NCBI GenBank assembly: GCA_026417375.1
Contig: JAOADJ010000036.1
Coordinates: 186,001 to 250,000 of the forward strand
From: Melioribacteraceae bacterium
GTDB lineage: Bacteria; Bacteroidota; Ignavibacteria; Ignavibacteriales; Melioribacteraceae
Direction: 5' to 3'
Length of the DNA stretch: 64,000 nt
Shown: piece after piece, positions 10,104 through 21,481 of the stretch
Position numbering within the stretch: position 1 is the stretch's first letter
Layout of the letters: each line of letters opens with the position of its first letter
Notes under the pieces: generated by a model
What the model was told of the DNA's origin: nothing
What the model saw: only the letters and a program-made list of their open reading frames with translations
Database searches by the model: none
Position numbers and translations under genes: made by a program

Positions 10104-10651
10104 ATCATTTCACTCAATAATTCTTGACGAGGTTGAGGTATAACAACTTTATTAACTAATAAACCTTTATCTGCAATTAATTTGGCACCGGAATCAACAG
10201 CGCTTGTAACAGCAGCAACTTCACCGGTTAATGTGCAAAATGCTTTTCCACCTAATGCCATAGCTAAACGGATTTCAATAATTTTAACATTAGCTGCTTT
10301 AACTGCCGCATCAGCGCCCTCAATTAATGATGCTACAGAAAATGATTCAATAATTCCAAGAGCTTCAAGCATTTCGATATTTGAATGACCTGATAAAGCC
10401 GGGAAAATATCTTTATGAACATTAGGAATTACAAAAGTGTCTATAACTGCAAAATCTATTTGTTGAGCTGCTCTATCAACTGCTGCCTGAACTTCAGCTA
10501 CTTCTCCACCAATTAAAACCATGTATTTTCCACTGCAAATTGTTCTTGAAACAATTAATTGAACATTTGAAGTTTTTAACATTATATCAGCTGCTTGCAT
10601 TCCAGCTGCAATACTTGTTAATTCAATTAATCCAAGTGAATTCATTTCCAT
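10100..10651 (-). CDS. pduT: Tandem-BMC (BMC-T) microcompartment shell protein, PduT-like
   Basis: 183 aa, two BMC domains (SLGLIELTSIAAGMQAADIMLK...; ALGIIESFSVASLIEGADAAVK...); Cys in TICSGK aligns with the Fe-S-ligating Cys region of PduT. Confidence 0.87.
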   Translation of the reverse strand: MEMNSLGLIELTSIAAGMQAADIMLKTSNVQLIVSRTICSGKYMVLIGGEVAEVQAAVDRAAQQIDFAVIDTFVIPNVHKDIFPALSGHSNIEMLEALGIIESFSVASLIEGADAAVKAANVKIIEIRLAMALGGKAFCTLTGEVAAVTSAVDSGAKLIADKGLLVNKVVIPQPRQELLSEMI

Positions 10652-10660
10652 ATTAAACCT

Positions 10661-11974
10661 TTATGATGATATTTTAATATAATTTTCATTAATGTGAGTT
10701 ACTTTACCATTGATTGATGCATGAATATTTGCACCAAGTTTTCCCTCTTCAACTGAAGCAATTAAATCTCCTTTTGAAACTAAATCCCCTAATTTAACTT
10801 TTGGAATAGCAGGTGAACCAACATGTTGTTTCAAAAATATTTTTACTTCATTTGGATTTGGATAATTATTTATAAATGGTGTATGTTTTTCATACTTGAG
10901 TAAATCTAATTTTTTCATAAGTTGTTTCAGAGGTACTCTTCTTCCATCTTTCATTGGATGAACTTTAACTTCTTTTTTCTGTTGATATTTAATTCCCATT
11001 TTTCTTAGTTCAACTTTACCTTGATCGCATGCTTCTCGTGGATATAAATCTTCGGGACAAGAATAAAGAGAACATAAACCGCATGAGCAACATAAATCAG
11101 CATATTGATTCCAGACTGCTTCGCCAATTGTAGTAAATCCTAAAGATCGCATTACTTTGTGTGGCTGAACATCATAACCTAAAAGATATCGGGGACAAAA
11201 TTCAGTGCAATAACTACATTGGTCACATGCAGATTTACCAATTCTATTCATATCTTGTAACGGTCTAGAATTTCTTTTAATTAAATAGTGATCAATGGGA
11301 AGAATAATAATTCCGGCAGTTGTTTTGGTAACTACTTCATCTGAATCAAATGTTAACTTTCCCATTAAAATACCACTAACAAAAATTCCAAATTCTGAAG
11401 TAGTAACACCACCAACATGTTTAATTAAATCTTTGAAACTTGTTCCGATAGGTGTAAAAAATGAAGATGGATTTTTAACTAATCCGGTTACTGTAACAAA
11501 TTTTTCAGTTACAGGAATATCATTAATCGCGTTTGAAATATTAAAAAATGTTTCAACGTTATTAACAACACATCCAACATCAAGTGGTAAACCATGAGGT
11601 GGAATTAATCTTTTTGTAGCAGCATAAACTAATTCATATTCATCACCGCTTGGATAAAAATCACCAAGTTGTGTTATTTCTATTTTTCCGTTATTAATAT
11701 TTTTTTCAACTATTTCAATTGCTTTAGAATTTTTAGCTTTGATACCAAAGTAACTTTTTTTAGCTGAAGTTTGTTTTAACATAACTTCAACACCATTTAA
11801 AATTTCCGGTGCAAAGTTGCACATTAATTCATAATCTTTATGTATTAATGGTTCACATTCAGCTCCATTAACCAAAACAAATTCTACTTTTGATTTTGCT
11901 TTTATATGAGTTGGAAATCCGGCTCCTCCTGCTCCAACTACTCCAGCATTAAAAATTTTTTCTACAATATCCAT
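10661..11974 (-). CDS. pduS: PduS/RnfC-like Fe-S flavoprotein (cobalamin-reductase family)
   Basis: 437 aa; GAGGAGFPTHIK, NGAECEPLIHKDYEL, CDQCSYCTEFCPRYLLG and CCSCGLCSLYSCPEDLYPREAC ferredoxin-like motifs. Confidence 0.87.
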   Translation of the reverse strand: MDIVEKIFNAGVVGAGGAGFPTHIKAKSKVEFVLVNGAECEPLIHKDYELMCNFAPEILNGVEVMLKQTSAKKSYFGIKAKNSKAIEIVEKNINNGKIEITQLGDFYPSGDEYELVYAATKRLIPPHGLPLDVGCVVNNVETFFNISNAINDIPVTEKFVTVTGLVKNPSSFFTPIGTSFKDLIKHVGGVTTSEFGIFVSGILMGKLTFDSDEVVTKTTAGIIILPIDHYLIKRNSRPLQDMNRIGKSACDQCSYCTEFCPRYLLGYDVQPHKVMRSLGFTTIGEAVWNQYADLCCSCGLCSLYSCPEDLYPREACDQGKVELRKMGIKYQQKKEVKVHPMKDGRRVPLKQLMKKLDLLKYEKHTPFINNYPNPNEVKIFLKQHVGSPAIPKVKLGDLVSKGDLIASVEEGKLGANIHASINGKVTHINENYIKISS

Positions 11975-11976
11975 AA

Positions 11977-13209
11977 TTATTTTCTCTTTATTACAACAAT
12001 AGTTTTATCATCCTGATATTTACTTTCTGATGTACTGAATTTAATTACATCTTCAATAATTAATAAAGCAATTTCTTTTGGTGATTTTTCAAGATTATCT
12101 AAAAAAACTTTAGCTAATCTTTCTTCACCATAAAACTCAAATTTATCATTAGCTGATTCAACAACTCCATCAGTATAAATTAAAAGAATATCACCACTAT
12201 TAAAATTAACATGATCAGTTTCAAATTTAGCATTTGGGGCTGGACCTAAAAGCGGTCCAGTTGGATTTAAATAAATAATTTCATTACGATTTTTTTTATA
12301 AAACATTGGTGGATTATGACCTGCGTTTGCGAACAAGAATAAACCTTTTTTATCATCAGAAATTTCACCATAAAATAATGAAGCAAATTTATCATCACTA
12401 AAAATTTTGTTTACAAGTTGATTCATTTGGGACATCATTGGAGAAATTTTTATTTGAAAATTACTTGCCATTCTTAATGCACCTGAAATATACATTGCCT
12501 CGGCAGCAGCACCTAATCCTTTTGATGCAGCATCTCCAACAACAATTCCAATTCTATCTTCTGTTTCACCAATTTTTAAATAATCGTAAAAATCTCCACC
12601 AACTATTTGTGCTGGAATTGTTACACCAAATATTTCATATTGATAAAATTTATATTGATGTTCGGGAAGAATACTTCTCTGAATTTGTTTTGCTTTATCA
12701 ATATCTTCAATTAAATTTTTTTGTGATTGGTGCAAATATCTTTCATTTAGTTTTGATGTTAATACTGTTGCTACAATATTTAACGTATCACGTAAATCAT
12801 CTCCAATCATATCACTATTAACTGCTAATAAAAATTCATAATACCTTTTTTCACCAATCTTAATTTTTTTTCCAACACCCGAAGCCGAATATTTAAGTAT
12901 TCCTTTGCTAATTAATGTTTTATTAGTTTCTTCAGCTAATATTGTTCTTTCTGAACTTACTTTATCAAAAAATGGATAATCTCTCAGTGGAAGTAAAAAA
13001 TCTTCATTTATTTTTTGGACTTTACCTGTTTGAAACAAAAGTTTATAAGCTTTTTTCTTTGTATCAAGTTTCCAAATTCTTCCACCTGTTAATTTAATTT
13101 CTTCACTTTCAATTATTTGTTTTAAAACATCAATTAATAATTCGTTTTCAGAATTATAATCTTTCGATGCAATGTTTGCGATAGTTCGATATAATTTTTT
13201 TTGTTCCAT
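11977..13209 (-). CDS. RsbU/SpoIIE-type PP2C serine phosphatase with N-terminal sensory region
   Basis: 410 aa; AKQIQRSILPE, IVGGDFYDYLKIG, GDAASKGLGAAAEAMY, NAGHNPPMFY, YTDGVVESAN, DDKTIVVIKR. Confidence 0.92.
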   Translation of the reverse strand: MEQKKLYRTIANIASKDYNSENELLIDVLKQIIESEEIKLTGGRIWKLDTKKKAYKLLFQTGKVQKINEDFLLPLRDYPFFDKVSSERTILAEETNKTLISKGILKYSASGVGKKIKIGEKRYYEFLLAVNSDMIGDDLRDTLNIVATVLTSKLNERYLHQSQKNLIEDIDKAKQIQRSILPEHQYKFYQYEIFGVTIPAQIVGGDFYDYLKIGETEDRIGIVVGDAASKGLGAAAEAMYISGALRMASNFQIKISPMMSQMNQLVNKIFSDDKFASLFYGEISDDKKGLFLFANAGHNPPMFYKKNRNEIIYLNPTGPLLGPAPNAKFETDHVNFNSGDILLIYTDGVVESANDKFEFYGEERLAKVFLDNLEKSPKEIALLIIEDVIKFSTSESKYQDDKTIVVIKRK

Positions 13210-14474
13210 TATTCAGAATAATATTTAATAAATTTTAATAAAACTTCTTTACATACTTCGTTAAATTCATTTGAAGTAAATGAATTCATAATACTATTTG
13301 AAGTTGGTCTATACACTCCTTTTGCAACATAACCACCTCCTTCAAAAACTCCAATTTCATTTTTATATTTTTCATCATTAGGAGTTGGAACAGGTGTATC
13401 TTTTTTAACTAAATGTTTCCACTTAGTTTCAAAATTAACTAAGGTTGTAAGATTTGGCTCCCAGGGTTCAACATCAGGCGGATACATATCTTGATAAGTA
13501 TTATCATAACCATACTCATCCCCTAAACCAGCAAGACCATGACCAAGTTCGTGAATAAAAATTTGATTAGCCCTTTTATCATAAGCACTTGTCATTGAAT
13601 AAAAATTATAGATAGCACCACCACCATATTTTTCCGTGTTTACTAATATATAAATCTGATCGTAAGGGACATTTGCTGCAACATTTCTTACTTGATGAAA
13701 ATCGTTTGTCATTAAATATCTTTCACTATCAAATGTATAAAAATTTGAATTCAGTAAAGTTTGTTTCCAAATGTTTTGTCCAGGAATATCTGTTCCGCTT
13801 TCTGTTGATGGAGCTTCTACTCCCCAAACATTTATTTTATCTTTATTTTCTTTAAATGGTGAATATTCAAATAGATAAGTTGTAAATCTTTTACAATCAT
13901 CTTCAAATTTTTTCATTTCATCTTTTGAATAACCTTCGGGAATAAAAACAAGATCAAGTTTTTTTGATGATTCACCTGAATAATGCACTTTAAATGATTT
14001 ATATGGTGCAATTTTTTCTTTAACTATAAAATAATTTTGAGGATTTATTTCCATTTCAAATATTTTTTGAAATATATTTTTTTTATCACGTCTATCAATC
14101 TCTAATTTTATTTTTTCTTTTGGATAAGGAATTAAAACCGAACCTGAAAAACTTTTAGTAACGTTTTTGGATTCTTCTGTTGTTTGCCATTCCTGATACA
14201 AAGTTGAAAAACCTTTAGAATAAATTAGTTTGTTATCTTTAACTGAAAAAACTTTTAATAAGTAATAACCATAATTAAATGGGTCAATTAAATTTTTTGG
14301 GTTGCCACTCCATTCACCTTCTTCAATTAATCTATCAAAAGAAATTGTTTCATTAAATCTGTTACCTGTATGAAAAAAATCAAAACGCAAAGTTTTGTTT
14401 TCAAAATATTCATCAAATTTTATTTGAGCAAATAATGAAGATGTAAATAATAACGCAATAATTATTTTTTTCAT
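13209..14474 (-). CDS. Secreted M64-family (IgA peptidase-like) metallopeptidase
   Basis: 421 aa; signal peptide [17 protein letters not shown]; zinc site [33 protein letters not shown]. Confidence 0.87.
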   Translation of the reverse strand: MKKIIIALLFTSSLFAQIKFDEYFENKTLRFDFFHTGNRFNETISFDRLIEEGEWSGNPKNLIDPFNYGYYLLKVFSVKDNKLIYSKGFSTLYQEWQTTEESKNVTKSFSGSVLIPYPKEKIKLEIDRRDKKNIFQKIFEMEINPQNYFIVKEKIAPYKSFKVHYSGESSKKLDLVFIPEGYSKDEMKKFEDDCKRFTTYLFEYSPFKENKDKINVWGVEAPSTESGTDIPGQNIWKQTLLNSNFYTFDSERYLMTNDFHQVRNVAANVPYDQIYILVNTEKYGGGAIYNFYSMTSAYDKRANQIFIHELGHGLAGLGDEYGYDNTYQDMYPPDVEPWEPNLTTLVNFETKWKHLVKKDTPVPTPNDEKYKNEIGVFEGGGYVAKGVYRPTSNSIMNSFTSNEFNEVCKEVLLKFIKYYSE

Positions 14475-15058
14475 TTTTTCACCTCAGGAATTTTTCTTGA
14501 ACCGGGTTTAATTAATTCTATACCTTGTTTGCATAATGGGCATTCTTCCGATAAGAATGAAACTACATCAAGTTTAACTGTACTAAATTGAGGAACTCCA
14601 AAATTAACTTTACCATTACTTCTATCAACAATAAATCCAACTCCGGAAACAATACCACCATTTTGTTTAACAATATCAATAATTTCGAAAACTGAACCAC
14701 CGGTAGTTACAACATCTTCACAAACTAAATATTTTTTTCCTTCTTCAATTTTGAATCCACGTCTTAATGTTAAATTTTTATCCTCACGTTCTGCAAAGAT
14801 AAATTTTTTATTAAGTTGACGGGCAACTTCTTGACCAACAACAATACCACCAATTGCCGGTGCAATAACAACATCGATTTCATAGTCTCTGAAGAAATCA
14901 GCAATATGTTCACAGATTATTTTATTGTATTCCGGATATTGTAAAACCAATGCACATTGAAAATATTGATTACTATGTCTTCCAGATGTTAATAAAAAAT
15001 GCCCATTTAAAAGGGCATTTGTTTCATAAAAAATTTCTAGAATATTTTGATTTTTCAT
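14471..15058 (-). CDS. pyrE: Orotate phosphoribosyltransferase
   Basis: 195 aa; [38 protein letters not shown] motif. Confidence 0.93.
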   Translation of the reverse strand: MKNQNILEIFYETNALLNGHFLLTSGRHSNQYFQCALVLQYPEYNKIICEHIADFFRDYEIDVVIAPAIGGIVVGQEVARQLNKKFIFAEREDKNLTLRRGFKIEEGKKYLVCEDVVTTGGSVFEIIDIVKQNGGIVSGVGFIVDRSNGKVNFGVPQFSTVKLDVVSFLSEECPLCKQGIELIKPGSRKIPEVKK

Positions 15059-15336
15059 TAAAATAATTTCTCTATTTGTTTAACAAGTTCTATATCTTTG
15101 TTTGTAATTCCACCTTCACTATGAGTAGTAATTATTACTTTTATTTTATTCCAAGAATGAAGGAAAAAATCAGGATGATGATCCATCTTTTCTGCAATAA
15201 AGCCAATTTTAACCTGAAGTGAAATTGCATCTGAAAAATCTTTACATATAAATTCTTTTATTAAAGAATTGTTTTCAACATTCCATCCTTTAAGATTTTT
15301 TAATTCATCTTCTATTTCATTTTTTGATAGTAACAT
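15058..15336 (-). CDS. 4a-hydroxytetrahydrobiopterin dehydratase (PCD/DCoH)
   Basis: ORF track starts at a TTG (15348); ATG at 15336 gives [20 protein letters not shown]...[31 protein letters not shown], typical PCD. Confidence 0.9.
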   Translation of the reverse strand: MLLSKNEIEDELKNLKGWNVENNSLIKEFICKDFSDAISLQVKIGFIAEKMDHHPDFFLHSWNKIKVIITTHSEGGITNKDIELVKQIEKLF

Positions 15337-15348
15337 AAAACTTATCAA

Positions 15349-17850
15349 TTATATTTTTTCTTCAGCATCTTTATGAATTTCTGTTTCTCTATCTTTACTA
15401 TTGATAAATGCAAGTTCATCTTTAGCAACATCATGAGTAACAATAATTTTATCACCTTCTTTGAAATTATTTAAAAGTAATTCTTCTGCAAGTGGATCTT
15501 CAATATATTTTTGAATAGCACGTTTCAAAGGTCTTGCTCCAAATTTAGGATCGAATCCTTTTTCAGCTATAAAATTCAAAGCCGATTCATCAAGTTCAAT
15601 TTCAATTTTATTTGTATTAAGATTTTTAATTAAATCCTTCATTTCAATTAAAGTTATTTTCTTAATATCATCTTTATCAAGACTTCTAAACACAATAGTT
15701 TCATCAATTCTGTTTAAGAATTCTGGATTAAATAATCTTTTCATAGCATCTTCAACTGTGTTTTTAAGTTTAGCATACAAATCTTCATCTGACTCACCAC
15801 CAAAGCCAAACCCACCAGTTGATTTAATATCTTTTGTTCCTACATTTGATGTCATAATTATAATTGTGTTTTTAAAATCAACTCTTCTTCCTAAACTATC
15901 TGTTAAAATTCCATCATCAAGAACTTGTAGTAAAAGATTAAATACATCCGGATGAGCTTTTTCAATTTCATCAAATAAAACTACAGAATAAGGTTTTCTT
16001 CTGACACGTTCTGTCAATTGACCACCTTCTTCATAACCAACATAACCGGGAGGTGCACCTACTAATCTTGACACTGCAAATTTTTCCATATATTCACTCA
16101 TATCAATCCTGATTAAAGCCTCTTCGCTATCAAATAAATAACGTGCTAATTCTTTTGCCAATTCAGTTTTACCTACTCCTGTTGGTCCTAAGAAAATAAA
16201 TGTTCCGATTGGTTTAGTTGGACTTTTCAATCCTGCTCTTGTTCTTCTGATTGCTTTAGTAAGTTTAATAACAGCTTCATCTTGTCCAACAATTCTTGAT
16301 TTAAGAGCATCTTCCATCTTCATTAATTTTTCTGACTCTGCCTGAACAACACGGGTTACCGGAATACCGGTCATCATAGAAACAACTGTTGCAATATCAT
16401 CTTCAGTTACATCATAAATAATGTCTTTAGTTTTTGCATCCCATTCTCTTTTAGCAATTTCAAGATCATTTTGTAAATTCTTTTCCAGATCGCGAAGACG
16501 GGCAGCTTCTTCAAAATCTTGCTGTTTAACAACCTGAATTTTTTGTTGTTTTACTTTTTCAATTTCTTCTTCAAGTTTCAAAATTTCTTCGGGAACAGTA
16601 AAATTTCCCATGTGAACACGAGAACCAGCTTCATCAATTACATCAATAGCTTTGTCCGGGAAATAACGATCTGTAATATATCTTTCACTCATTCTTACAG
16701 CATGTTCGATTGCTTCTTTAGAGTAACGAACATGATGATGTTGTTCATACTTAAATTTAATACTTTCAAGAATTTGAATAGTTTCTTCTGCAGATGGTGG
16801 ATCAACCATAACTTTTTGAAAACGTCGATCTAAAGCACCATCAGTTTCAATGTATTTTCTGTATTCATCTAAAGTTGTTGCACCGATACATTGAATATCA
16901 CCACGAGCTAAAGCAGGTTTAAACATATTAGAAGCATCAAGCGAACCTGAAGCTCCACCAGCACCAACAATTGTATGCAATTCATCTATAAATAAAATTA
17001 CATCATCGGCTTTTTCTAATTCTGTCATTAAAGCTTTCATTCTTTCTTCAAACTGACCACGATATTTTGTACCAGCAACTAAACCGGCTAAATCCAAAGT
17101 AACTATTCTTTTCTCTTGTAAAATTCTTGGTACTTTTTTCTGAACTATTCTTACCGCTAATCCTTCAGCTATCGCTGTTTTACCAACTCCGGGTTCACCA
17201 ATCAAAACAGGATTATTCTTTTTCCTTCTACTTAAAACTTGAGCAACTCTTTCAATTTCTTTTTCTCTTCCTATAACAGGATCAAGTTTGTCTTCAGTTG
17301 CAAGTTTAGTTAAATCTCTACCAAAGTTATCTAATACTGGTGTTTTTGTTTTTTCCGGTTTTTTAGTTGACTGAAATTGTTGAGGTTTAGAAAATGATTT
17401 ACTTCCACTTTCACGATTAGCAAGTATATCGTTTAGTTCTGCTCTTGCATTTTCGTATGTAACATTGAATTGATGTAAAATTTGAGTTGCTATATTATCT
17501 TCATCTCTTAATAATGAAAGTAAAATATGTTCTGTTCCTATTACATCTGATTTATAAATTTTTGATTCGATTTGAGTAATCTTTAAAACTTTTTCGGCTT
17601 GTTTTGTAAGTGGAATGTTGCCAATAGTCAAAGTTCCGCCAGAAGCACGAACAGTATCTTCAATTGCTTTTTTAAGTTTTACTAAATCAACATCAAGATT
17701 TCGTAAAATTCTTACAGCAACACCTTGACCTTCACGAATAATTCCAAGAAGAAGATGTTCGGTGCCAATATAATCATGCCCTAATCTTAAAGCTTCTTCA
17801 CGACTAAGTCTTATAACCTCTTGCACTCTTTCAGAAAAATTTCCTTCCAT
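15349..17850 (-). CDS. clpC: ATP-dependent Clp protease ATP-binding subunit ClpC
   Basis: 833 aa; Clp_N repeats, two AAA domains ([30 protein letters not shown]), UVR motif, C-terminal ClpB D2 small domain. Confidence 0.97.
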   Translation of the reverse strand: MEGNFSERVQEVIRLSREEALRLGHDYIGTEHLLLGIIREGQGVAVRILRNLDVDLVKLKKAIEDTVRASGGTLTIGNIPLTKQAEKVLKITQIESKIYKSDVIGTEHILLSLLRDEDNIATQILHQFNVTYENARAELNDILANRESGSKSFSKPQQFQSTKKPEKTKTPVLDNFGRDLTKLATEDKLDPVIGREKEIERVAQVLSRRKKNNPVLIGEPGVGKTAIAEGLAVRIVQKKVPRILQEKRIVTLDLAGLVAGTKYRGQFEERMKALMTELEKADDVILFIDELHTIVGAGGASGSLDASNMFKPALARGDIQCIGATTLDEYRKYIETDGALDRRFQKVMVDPPSAEETIQILESIKFKYEQHHHVRYSKEAIEHAVRMSERYITDRYFPDKAIDVIDEAGSRVHMGNFTVPEEILKLEEEIEKVKQQKIQVVKQQDFEEAARLRDLEKNLQNDLEIAKREWDAKTKDIIYDVTEDDIATVVSMMTGIPVTRVVQAESEKLMKMEDALKSRIVGQDEAVIKLTKAIRRTRAGLKSPTKPIGTFIFLGPTGVGKTELAKELARYLFDSEEALIRIDMSEYMEKFAVSRLVGAPPGYVGYEEGGQLTERVRRKPYSVVLFDEIEKAHPDVFNLLLQVLDDGILTDSLGRRVDFKNTIIIMTSNVGTKDIKSTGGFGFGGESDEDLYAKLKNTVEDAMKRLFNPEFLNRIDETIVFRSLDKDDIKKITLIEMKDLIKNLNTNKIEIELDESALNFIAEKGFDPKFGARPLKRAIQKYIEDPLAEELLLNNFKEGDKIIVTHDVAKDELAFINSKDRETEIHKDAEEKI

Positions 17851-18006
17851 ATAAATTCCTTTTTTATCACTTTAACAAATAATTTCATTAAATAGTTGCT
17901 CAAATATAAACAGAGGTTTACCTCATATCAAGAAATTATAAAAAAGGTTTTTGTTTGATTAATCTTATTAATATTTTAGTAATAGAATTAATTATCAGGA
18001 GAAAAG

Positions 18007-19002
18007 ATGGAAGCTTTAACGGGATTATCTGTTGTTGTCATTTTTGCTGCAATATTTGTTTTATTCTTAATATTATATTTCGTTCCGATTGGTTTATTCA
18101 TAACCGCATATTTCTCTGGTGTAAAGGTAAAAATATTTCGCGATTTAATTGGAATGCGATTAAGAAAAGTTTCACCACAAATAATTGTAAGAAATTTAAT
18201 TAGTGCAACCAAAGCCGGAATTAATCTTACTACTTCAATGTTAGAAGCACATTATTTAGCTGGTGGAAATGTAACAAATGTTGTTAATGCATTAATTTCT
18301 GCCAATAAAGCAAATTTAGATTTAGGTTTTGAAAAAGCTTCTGCAATAGATTTAGCAGGTCGCGATGTTTTAGAAGCAGTGAAAATGTCTGTTAATCCAA
18401 AAGTTATTGAAACACCAATGGTTGCTGCAGTAGCCAAAGATGGAATTCAGCTTAAAGCAATTGCAAGAATTACAGTAAGAACAAATTTAGAAAGATTAGT
18501 TGGTGGTGCTGGAGAAGCAACAATATTAGCAAGAGTTGGCGAAGGAATTGTATCAACAATTGGTTCAAGTGATTCTCATAAGGAAGTTTTAGAAAACCCT
18601 GATAAAATTTCTAAGGTTGTATTATCAAAAGGACTGGACGCAGGAACAGCATATGAAATTCTTTCAATTGATATTGCTGATGTTGATGTAGGTTCAAACA
18701 TTGGTGCTATTTTACAAGCAAATCAAGCTGAAGCAGATTTAAAAGTAGCAAGAGCTAAAGCTGAAGAAAGAAGAGCTGCTGCTGTTGCTTTAGAACAGGA
18801 AATGAATGCAGAAGTTGCTCGTATGCGTGCTAAAGTTGTTGAAGCTGAATCTGAAGTTCCACGTGCTATTGCTGAAGCATTTAGAAATGGAAATCTTGGT
18901 GTTATGGATTATTATAATCTGAGAAATATTCAAGCAGATACTGAAATGAGAAATTCAATAGCAAAACCTGAAGATAAAAAAGAGCAAAATCCTAATGGAT
19001 GA
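18007..19002 (+). CDS. floA: Flotillin-like protein FloA
   Basis: 331 aa; N-terminal membrane helices; [32 protein letters not shown] and [26 protein letters not shown] typical of FloA/YqfA. Confidence 0.95.
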   Translation: MEALTGLSVVVIFAAIFVLFLILYFVPIGLFITAYFSGVKVKIFRDLIGMRLRKVSPQIIVRNLISATKAGINLTTSMLEAHYLAGGNVTNVVNALISANKANLDLGFEKASAIDLAGRDVLEAVKMSVNPKVIETPMVAAVAKDGIQLKAIARITVRTNLERLVGGAGEATILARVGEGIVSTIGSSDSHKEVLENPDKISKVVLSKGLDAGTAYEILSIDIADVDVGSNIGAILQANQAEADLKVARAKAEERRAAAVALEQEMNAEVARMRAKVVEAESEVPRAIAEAFRNGNLGVMDYYNLRNIQADTEMRNSIAKPEDKKEQNPNG

Positions 19003-19489
19003 TATTATTAGAATAATAGTTTTTCTTTTCTTTGTTTGGAGTATTATTGGTGGTTTAACTTCAAATAAAAATAAAAAGAAAAAAACACCAGCTCAAAGAA
19101 TACCAAACAATTACAGAGGCAAAGTGAACAGACCTTTGCCTCCTACTTCGAAACCACCTGAAGAAATTTTGGAAGATTTGTTTGGTTTTAAAATTCCTAA
19201 GAGCGATGAACAATATGAATCGTATGAAAATAAAGATTTAGAAAAAGAAGTTGAAGATTTAGAATCTACTAAACAAACTATGACACAATGGAATATTGAT
19301 TATGATAAATTAACAGCACTTGAGAAAGAACAAAAAAATTTGACCGTTGATGTTTCAGATATTAATTATAGTCAAAAGAAAGTTTCTCCAACAAATGAAA
19401 TAGTAAACAAAATAAAAAACAAGTCATCTTTGAAAGATGCAATTATCATTTCTGAAATTCTTAACAAACCCAAAGCGCTTCGTCGTTAA
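18995..19489 (+). CDS. Hypothetical protein with N-terminal TM helix, low-complexity charged tail
   Basis: 164 aa; overlaps floA by 8 nt and the helicase gene by 1 nt. Confidence 0.75.
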   Translation: MDDIIRIIVFLFFVWSIIGGLTSNKNKKKKTPAQRIPNNYRGKVNRPLPPTSKPPEEILEDLFGFKIPKSDEQYESYENKDLEKEVEDLESTKQTMTQWNIDYDKLTALEKEQKNLTVDVSDINYSQKKVSPTNEIVNKIKNKSSLKDAIIISEILNKPKALRR

Positions 19490-21480
19490 TGGCAAAAAAA
19501 TATATACTTAAAAAAGATTCTTCGATTCAAGAAATTCAAAAAGTTGAAAAAAATTTTTTAATTAATTATCACAACGAATTAAACCCGGCACAATATGAAG
19601 CTGTATCTGCTGTTGAAGGTGCTTATTTAGTAATTGCAGGTGCAGGAAGTGGAAAAACCAGAACTTTAGTTTATCGTGTTGCAAGATTAATTGAATTGGG
19701 TTATGATCCATCATCAATTTTATTGTTAACATTTACAAGAAAAGCAGCAAAGGAAATGATGGATCGTGCATCAATTCTTTTAGATAACAGATGCTCTAAA
19801 ATTAATGGTGGAACTTTTCATTCTTTTGCAAATCTTACATTAAGAAAATATGCTAAAGCTGTTAACTTAGATAATGGATTTACAATTTTAGATCAAAGTG
19901 ATAGTGAAGATGTAATAAATCTTATTCGCTCTCAATTAAAAATTTCTCAACTCAAAAAAAGATTCCCGAATAAATCAACAATTTATAATGTAATAAGTTT
20001 AAGTGTTAACACAGGCAGAAGTATTGAAAGTATTCTTGAAGATGATTTACCACATTTTGTTGAATACACAAATAAAATAATTGACATTAACAAAGTTTAT
20101 CAATCATACAAAAGAAAAAATAATTTACTTGATTATGATGATTTACTTATTTATTTGAAATATTTTCTTTTCGAAAATTCAACTGCAACAAAATCATTTT
20201 TAAATACAATTAATTTTGTAATGGTTGATGAATATCAAGATACAAATAAAATACAAGCCGAAATAATTCAAGGTTTAGCACAAAGGAATAATAATGTAAT
20301 GGTTGTAGGTGATGATAGCCAATCAATTTATTCTTTTCGTGGAGCGAATTTCAAAAACATAATGGAATTTCCAAAACTATTTTCTAATGTAAAAATTATT
20401 AAACTGGAAGAAAATTATAGAAGCACACAAGAGATTTTGAATTTTGCTAACCACATAATTGAACAGGCTGTAGAAAAATATCCAAAATTTCTTTTTACAA
20501 AAAAAATTGGTGGCGAATTACCTGGTATAGTTTCAGCAGCAAATCAAAATATGCAATCACGTTTTATTACAGAAAGAATTTTAGAATTACGTGAAGAAGG
20601 TATTCCATTAAACGAAATAGCAGTTTTGTTTCGCTCTTCTTTTCATTCTTTCGATTTGGAAATTGAATTAAATAAAGCAAATATTCCATATCAAAAATTT
20701 GGTGGAATGAAATTTATTGAAACAGCTCACATCAAAGATGTACTTGCGTTTTTACGTATTGCTGCAAATCCAAACGATTTTGTTAGTTGGTATAGAGTGT
20801 TACTCCTTCACGATGGAATTGGTCCTAAAAAAGCACAACAAATTATTGATGCAATAAATCTTGGTAAATTTTCAATTTCTGTTCATCCAGAAAAAATGTT
20901 AACAAAAAATATTGATGACAGAATTTTTAATCTTTTCAATTTGTTACATGAAATAAATACAAAAAATATTTTACCATCGGACAAAGCAGAACTTGTTATT
21001 AATTATTATGAACCAATTTTTACAACTAAATATGATGATTACAATAAACGGAAAAAAGATTTAGAAATTTTTATCAACATTGCAGAAAAATATAAATCAT
21101 TAGAAAGTTTTTTAACTGATATGGCACTCGATCCACCTCAAGATAGTGTAACTGATGTAGAAGCAATTGATAAAGAAAAAGAAATATTAACTTTATCCAC
21201 AATTCATTCTGCAAAGGGATTAGAATGGCATACTGTTTTTATTATTCATGCTGCAGATGGATTTTTCCCTTCAAGTCAATCATTCGAAAAGTTAGAAACT
21301 CTGGAAGAAGAAAGAAGATTAATGTATGTAGCTTCAACAAGAGCAAAACAAAATTTATATGTTTGTTATCCTATGCAAATTTTTGATAGATATCAAGGAT
21401 TTACTTTTGCAAAACCATCAAGGTTTATCGAAGGAATTGATGAACAAATGGCTGAAGTTTGGTTATTAGAAGAAGAATAA
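19489..21480 (+). CDS. UvrD/PcrA-family ATP-dependent DNA helicase
   Basis: 663 aa; LNPAQYEAVSAVEGAYLVIAGAGSGKTRTL, VDEYQDTNKIQ, GDDSQSIYSFRGA, STIHSAKGLEWHTVFI, RRLMYVASTRAK. Confidence 0.95.
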   Translation: MAKKYILKKDSSIQEIQKVEKNFLINYHNELNPAQYEAVSAVEGAYLVIAGAGSGKTRTLVYRVARLIELGYDPSSILLLTFTRKAAKEMMDRASILLDNRCSKINGGTFHSFANLTLRKYAKAVNLDNGFTILDQSDSEDVINLIRSQLKISQLKKRFPNKSTIYNVISLSVNTGRSIESILEDDLPHFVEYTNKIIDINKVYQSYKRKNNLLDYDDLLIYLKYFLFENSTATKSFLNTINFVMVDEYQDTNKIQAEIIQGLAQRNNNVMVVGDDSQSIYSFRGANFKNIMEFPKLFSNVKIIKLEENYRSTQEILNFANHIIEQAVEKYPKFLFTKKIGGELPGIVSAANQNMQSRFITERILELREEGIPLNEIAVLFRSSFHSFDLEIELNKANIPYQKFGGMKFIETAHIKDVLAFLRIAANPNDFVSWYRVLLLHDGIGPKKAQQIIDAINLGKFSISVHPEKMLTKNIDDRIFNLFNLLHEINTKNILPSDKAELVINYYEPIFTTKYDDYNKRKKDLEIFINIAEKYKSLESFLTDMALDPPQDSVTDVEAIDKEKEILTLSTIHSAKGLEWHTVFIIHAADGFFPSSQSFEKLETLEEERRLMYVASTRAKQNLYVCYPMQIFDRYQGFTFAKPSRFIEGIDEQMAEVWLLEEE

Positions 21481-21481
21481 A

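Noticed and set aside
12438-12821. 127-aa plus-strand ORF opposite the rsbU-type gene
   Set aside because: Low-complexity Leu/His/Gln-rich antisense artefact of an AT-rich gene.
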